A stretch of DNA of 64,000 bases from Acholoe squamosa. Lineage: Eukaryota > Annelida > Polychaeta > Phyllodocida > Polynoidae. Positions 60,156 through 64,000 of this stretch are shown here, piece after piece (the first letter of the stretch is position 1; each line of letters opens with the position of its first letter). The notes under the pieces are model-generated. The model worked only from the letters and a program-made list of their open reading frames with translations. It did no database searches and was not told the DNA's origin. Location: positions 24,748,733-24,812,732 of the forward strand of contig OX439044.1 of assembly GCA_949317995.1 (NCBI GenBank). Direction: 5' to 3'. The position numbers were made by a program, and so were the translations under genes.

Positions 60156-61680
60156 ATCTATTTGTTGTTCAAACAGCGATGAAGCTCTCAGATATAGGTG
60201 CATACAACATTTCTGAATCAGGAAATGTGGGTGATTAAGCCCCTGTCACGATCCTGATCGTGTGAAAAGCCTAGAATGTCAGTGCCCCCTTTCACCCTTT
60301 CTGCTATTAATAATACTATTATCGGTACCCCCTGCCCCCCCCTATGGATATTCATCAACGGGGCGGGGGGGGGGGCTGGTGGGTTTGAGGGGGGGGATCA
60401 ATATATTTTCATCCCCTTGACTGGGGGGGTCAGAATTTTTTCAACCCCTCTGATGGGGGGAGGGGTCAAAATAATTTCCTGTTTTCAGTGGATCTGGATT
60501 TAGCTGTATAGGGATCGAGTGGTCATTATTTATCAACAGGGGGGTGGTGGGTTTGGGGGGCGTAAAATTTTCAGACCCCTCTCGAGGGGGGCTAAAAAAA
60601 TTTTGACCCCTCTTGAGGAGGGGGGGCTAAAAAAATTCACCCTCTTTTTAGCAAAAAAGCCTACTATAGATCAAAGAGGGGTGCAAAAACTCTCTGCGCC
60701 TCTGGGGCGGGGGATACAAAAAATTTTGACTGCCGTTGAGGGGAAAATTGTTTGCGTGTCCGCGCGGAAAGCCACCACCCGCCCCCTGTTGATAAATAAT
60801 GACCACTCCCTTAAGGACCTGTCAGACTGGTCCTAGGAAGATTAGAGCTCCGACCCGATTTTTCGGCCGGAAAATCGGGGATAAAATCGTATAGTGTGGC
60901 TTAGTTCTACGACCACCAAAATTGGCCAAAATCACACAATTTTAAAATCGTGGAAGTTTGGTATGCACAAATTTGAAAATCGTGGAAAAAATTGCGTCGC
61001 AGTCGTGGGTTTCCCATTGTAGTCGTAGATATTCTACGACCTGTCTGACCGCTTTAGGGAATGGTCATTATTTATCAGCAGTCAAAATTTTTTGCGTTCC
61101 CTTCGCGCCAGAGGCGCAGAGGGTTTTCACACCCCTCTTAGATCTATAGTAGCGTGCGGGCTTTTTTGCTAAAAAGAGGGTGAATTTTTTAGCCCCCCCT
61201 TAGGGGTCAAAATATTTTTAGCCCCCCCTCGGGAGGGGTCTGAATATTTTACGCCCCCCAAACCCACCAACCCCCCCCCCCGTTAATAAATAAAAATAAT
61301 GACCACTCCCTAACGTATATACAGCTAAATCCAGATCCACTGAAAACAGTTGAAATTATTTTGACCCCCCCCATCAGAGGGGTTGAAAAAATTCTGACCC
61401 CCCGGGCAAGGGGATGAAAATATTCTGGCCCCCCCCCCTCAAACCCCCGTTGGGTGGGGGGGCTGGCAATAAATGGCAATAAATAACCAATGGGGGGGGG
61501 GCAAAGGGTACTGATAATAGTATTATTAATAGCAGAAAGGGTGAAAGGGGGCACTGACATTCTAGGCTTTTCACACGATCAGGATCGTGATAGGGGCTTA
61601 ATCACCCACATCTCCTGATTCAGAAATGTTGTATGCACCTATATCTGAGAGCTTCATCGCTGTTTGAACAACAAATAGAT
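60156..61680. repeat. 1.5-kb compound palindrome built from MITE copies
   Basis: The arms (about 60156-60510 and 61311-61680) are inverted copies of each other, sharing CTGATCGTGTGAAAAGCCTA and neighbouring sequence. Each arm contains half of a Harbinger-like MITE. Just inside lie two variant complete MITEs, 60511-60810 and 61057-61310, with TIR GGGA(N)nGGTCATTATTTAT, in opposite orientations. The centre (60811-61056) is 246 bp of mostly single-copy sequence. A third fragment of the inner MITE follows the right arm at 61681-61730. Confidence 0.8.
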
Positions 61681-62476
61681 CTTAGATCTATAGTACTAGT
61701 AGCGCGTGTGCTTTTAGGCTAAAAAGAGGGTACAACGTACTAGCTACAACGTACCAGTAATACCTCACTTTTAACCATTCAGGAAACGTTCTGACAACCT
61801 CTAGATTCATACAAAGCACTGTAAGTCTTGTTACTAATAAAATCTTTCACATTCTAGTCCTTTGGACGAATAATCGGGATAAAGATTTTGAGAAAACATG
61901 GGAAAACTAAGACTCTAAAACTACTATTTGCGAGCACATCGGCCACTCTCAAGCCTTTGGTAAGATAGCATATTATCGCTCATGCACATTTCAGTGAATG
62001 TTCTTGAACATATATCAAGTTGTCATAATCTAATTGAACACAAATCATATTACAATATATGTTTATGACATGTTTATATAGTGCAGACACGTTTTCTATG
62101 TGTAGGGGAGGAAAAAAATCGAGATTTATTTGGAGGGTTCAGTACTCTCAGTTTAGTCTTCCCGGGTTTGTTTGCGTACCACGCGGAAAGTAGGTCACAA
62201 CGCCATGCCCAAATATGGCAGACCCTGTGTGTGTGTATAAACCTAAAATTGGGGGGTTTGGGGCATGCCCCCAAGAAAATTTTGAAAAATGTAGAGGCAA
62301 ATTGGCTGTTTTTTGTACACAAAACAGTGGGTAAAAGTCCAAGTTCACTATACAAGCCTATACTGATATTTTTAAGCCTAAAATGCGTGAGAAAAGGCCT
62401 CCTCTGCATGAGTGTGTGAGATAAGCTTCAAATGCGTGAGACTCACGCCAAATGCGTGAGAGTTGAGAGCTCTGCA

Positions 62477-62769
62477 GGTGGGGCTTTTTCCACTGTCCCT
62501 GGTCTGAAACCGTGCTGGGCTAATAATGGGTGTGAATTGGTAAGGCCTAAAAAAAATTGTTGTGTTCAGGTAATGAGTTGAAAAAAATTAGAAGTTTTAG
62601 AAGCACCATGCAACCTCATAAAAATTCTCAAAAAAAAATCCCTACCTACCTACCCTCATTTCTTTCGACCCGTTACCTGAACACAACAATTTTTTTAGGC
62701 CTTATTAATTCACACCCAATATTAGCCCAGCATGATTTTGGACCAGGGATGGTGGAAAAGGCCTCACCT
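62477..62769. mobile_element. Long fold-back element with AGGCCTAAAAAA core
   Basis: Arms of about 80-85 bp (GGTGGGGCTTTTTCCACTGT at the left, its diverged inverse at the right, then GGGCTAATAATGGGTGTGAA and inverse) enclose a core bounded by AGGCCT at 62543 and 62697. A related sequence without the insert is at about 59735-59765. Confidence 0.65.
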
Positions 62770-62809
62770 GTTTCCAACACCTAGGACTTCTATCTCCCAA
62801 GACATTTAC

Positions 62810-63400
62810 CCTCTGTACATTTCCCTCCAGACCTTTATTCACATGCCATTTACCCCCTCAGACATATACCCCCTCAGACTTTTACCCCCTAACTCTTCTT
62901 CTTCTACCCCCTAGGATATTTTACCCCCTCCATGTTCATGTACTCCTTGGGACTAGAAATGCAGTCCTGGGAACTAAAAACCTAGTCCTCAGGCTTAAGC
63001 TGTAGACCTGAGGACTACTACGTAGACTTCAGGACTAGTCCATTATATTTTCAATAAAATTGCACTGAGTAATAGGTTTTAAGTCTCACAGAATACCTGT
63101 TTAGTCCTCAGGACTAAAGAATGTACTTGTTTAGTACCCGGGACTATAGGTCTAGTCCCTAGGACTAAAGGTGTGCAACCCTTGAGACTGGGAAGATAGT
63201 CCTGGGGATTAGGATATAGTCCTCAGGACTAGTAAAGTCCCTGGGACTACCACTTGCTCTGGTAAATGTCTGAGTGGGTAGAGGTATGTGGGGGTGATGC
63301 CATTGGGGGTAGATGACCTTGGGGGTAGATATCCATGGGGGTAAATGGTTTGGGGGTAGATGTCTGGGGGTAAATGTCCAGGGGATAAAGGTCCTGTTAC
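62810..63400. repeat. Mirror-symmetric low-complexity block (TACCCCC / AGTCCTCAGGACTA / GGGGGTA)
   Basis: The left part repeats ACCCCCTCAGACATTTA-type units. The middle (about 62940-63255) repeats the palindrome-rich TAGTCCTCAGGACTA. The right part repeats GGGGGTAGATGTC-type units that are the inverse of the left. No ORF. Confidence 0.7.
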
Positions 63401-63642
63401 CTCACATCCTCATGAGAGGAAAAGGAAAGGAAATAAGAGAAGAAATCAGATCTAGCCGACAGTTACAACTGCTTCACTGAATTACAAGTGTAACATTACA
63501 AGTGTGGTAATATGATTACACATATATAATTAAGATAACACTTACAAAGCAATCATTTTACTGTAAGGCATATAAGGCATAACCCCTAGAGTCCCATTCA
63601 GAAAAAGGAGAGTATAAGTTGTTTGTTTCCAAGGGAGAGTTT

Positions 63643-63889
63643 GTGATTCATCAACAGGGGGAGCAGGATGCAGATTGTAGGGGGAGGGAGGAAAACAATT
63701 TTGACATCTCACAGTGGGGAAGGGGGCAGAGAAAATGTCATGCCTTTTCTGTGAACTACTGTTGAACAGGAGGGATGACTAGGGCAATCTGTCCGAGGGA
63801 GAGGGGGTCATAAAATTTTGAGATTTCTGCACATCTGTATGGCAATCTACCCCACCCCTCAGGCTTGTTGATGAGTAATGAGCCATCCC
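63643..63889. mobile_element. Diverged Harbinger-like MITE
   Basis: Left end GGGAGAGTTTGTGATTCATC followed by AACAGGGGG, right end GTTGATGAGTAATGAGCCATCCC. The interior has G-rich tracts and AATTTTGA blocks as in the main family, but the termini are diverged. Confidence 0.5.
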
Positions 63890-64000
63890 TAAATTACCAA
63901 TGGGTTTTTGAATTGTGAAATTTATCAAATAGAATAGAAGTTGGGTCATTTGAATCTTTCTACTGAATTCTCAATGCCAGGGTGCTTCTTACCCGCATGG

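Larger units (their letters stand above)
58518..64000. other. SLC35F6 intron 1 or 5' flank, repeat-dominated
   Basis: No protein-coding exon recognised. It contains the MITE at 58750, the compound palindrome at 60156, the fold-back at 62477, the mirror block at 62810 and a diverged MITE at 63643. If SLC35F6 exon 1 is beyond 64000, all of this is intron. Confidence 0.5.

Noticed and set aside
63990..64000. GGGTAAGAAGC donor-like site at the window edge as SLC35F6 exon 1
   Set aside because: The exon end does not supply the AA needed before the TGG codon of exon 58517-58448, and the coding part cannot be seen.

Overview
This is a eukaryotic, intron-rich, AT-leaning window with heavy interspersed-repeat content. 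GT-AG introns, animal-specific gene families and abundant short terminal-inverted-repeat (TIR) elements point to an invertebrate bilaterian, probably marine (mollusc, echinoderm, hemichordate or lancelet type). The sequence alone does not let me name the phylum.

Three protein-coding genes were reconstructed exon by exon, with consistent splice phases. (1) 4635-30723, minus strand: a complete synaptojanin (SYNJ1/SYNJ2 family), 24 constitutive coding exons and about 1567 aa, with Sac phosphatase, inositol 5-phosphatase, RRM-like and proline-rich regions. It also carries a predicted 39-nt cassette exon and a predicted 12-nt microexon. (2) 45023-48404, plus strand: a complete di-N-acetylchitobiase (CTBS, GH18), 7 exons and 388 aa. 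(3) 53383-58517, minus strand: SLC35F6-like transporter, 6 of probably 7 exons; the first exon was not found. The three genes act in unrelated processes (synaptic phosphoinositide turnover, lysosomal glycan degradation, membrane transport) and there is no operon logic.

The rest is mobile-element territory. A decayed Ty3/Gypsy-type gag-pol fragment lies at 35426-38060 and a decayed non-LTR (LINE) reverse transcriptase fragment at about 41366-42990. There are at least eight full or partial copies of a G/C-run MITE with TIR GGGAGTGATCATTTTTTAAC and TTA/TAA target duplications, which fits PIF/Harbinger. At least seven full copies of a second MITE have TIR CCGTAATCTCCCGCGTATAA and a TA target site; a paralogous empty site inside the window fixes its boundaries. 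Other families are an AGGCCACACC-TIR family, CAGGGTTCCC-TIR (hAT-like) elements, a tRNA-derived SINE and several fold-back elements.

Layout: 1-4634 is SYNJ 3' flank with two MITEs; 4635-30723 SYNJ; 30724-35400 is 5' flank with fold-back elements and a roughly 152-bp-period array of AGGTCAAAGGTCA (DR1) sites; 35400-42990 retroelement debris; 43000-45000 MITE and an AT microsatellite; 45023-48404 CTBS; 48405-53382 repeat-rich intergenic DNA; 53383-58517 SLC35F6; 58518-64000 MITEs, a 1.5-kb compound palindrome and a 0.6-kb mirror-like low-complexity block.
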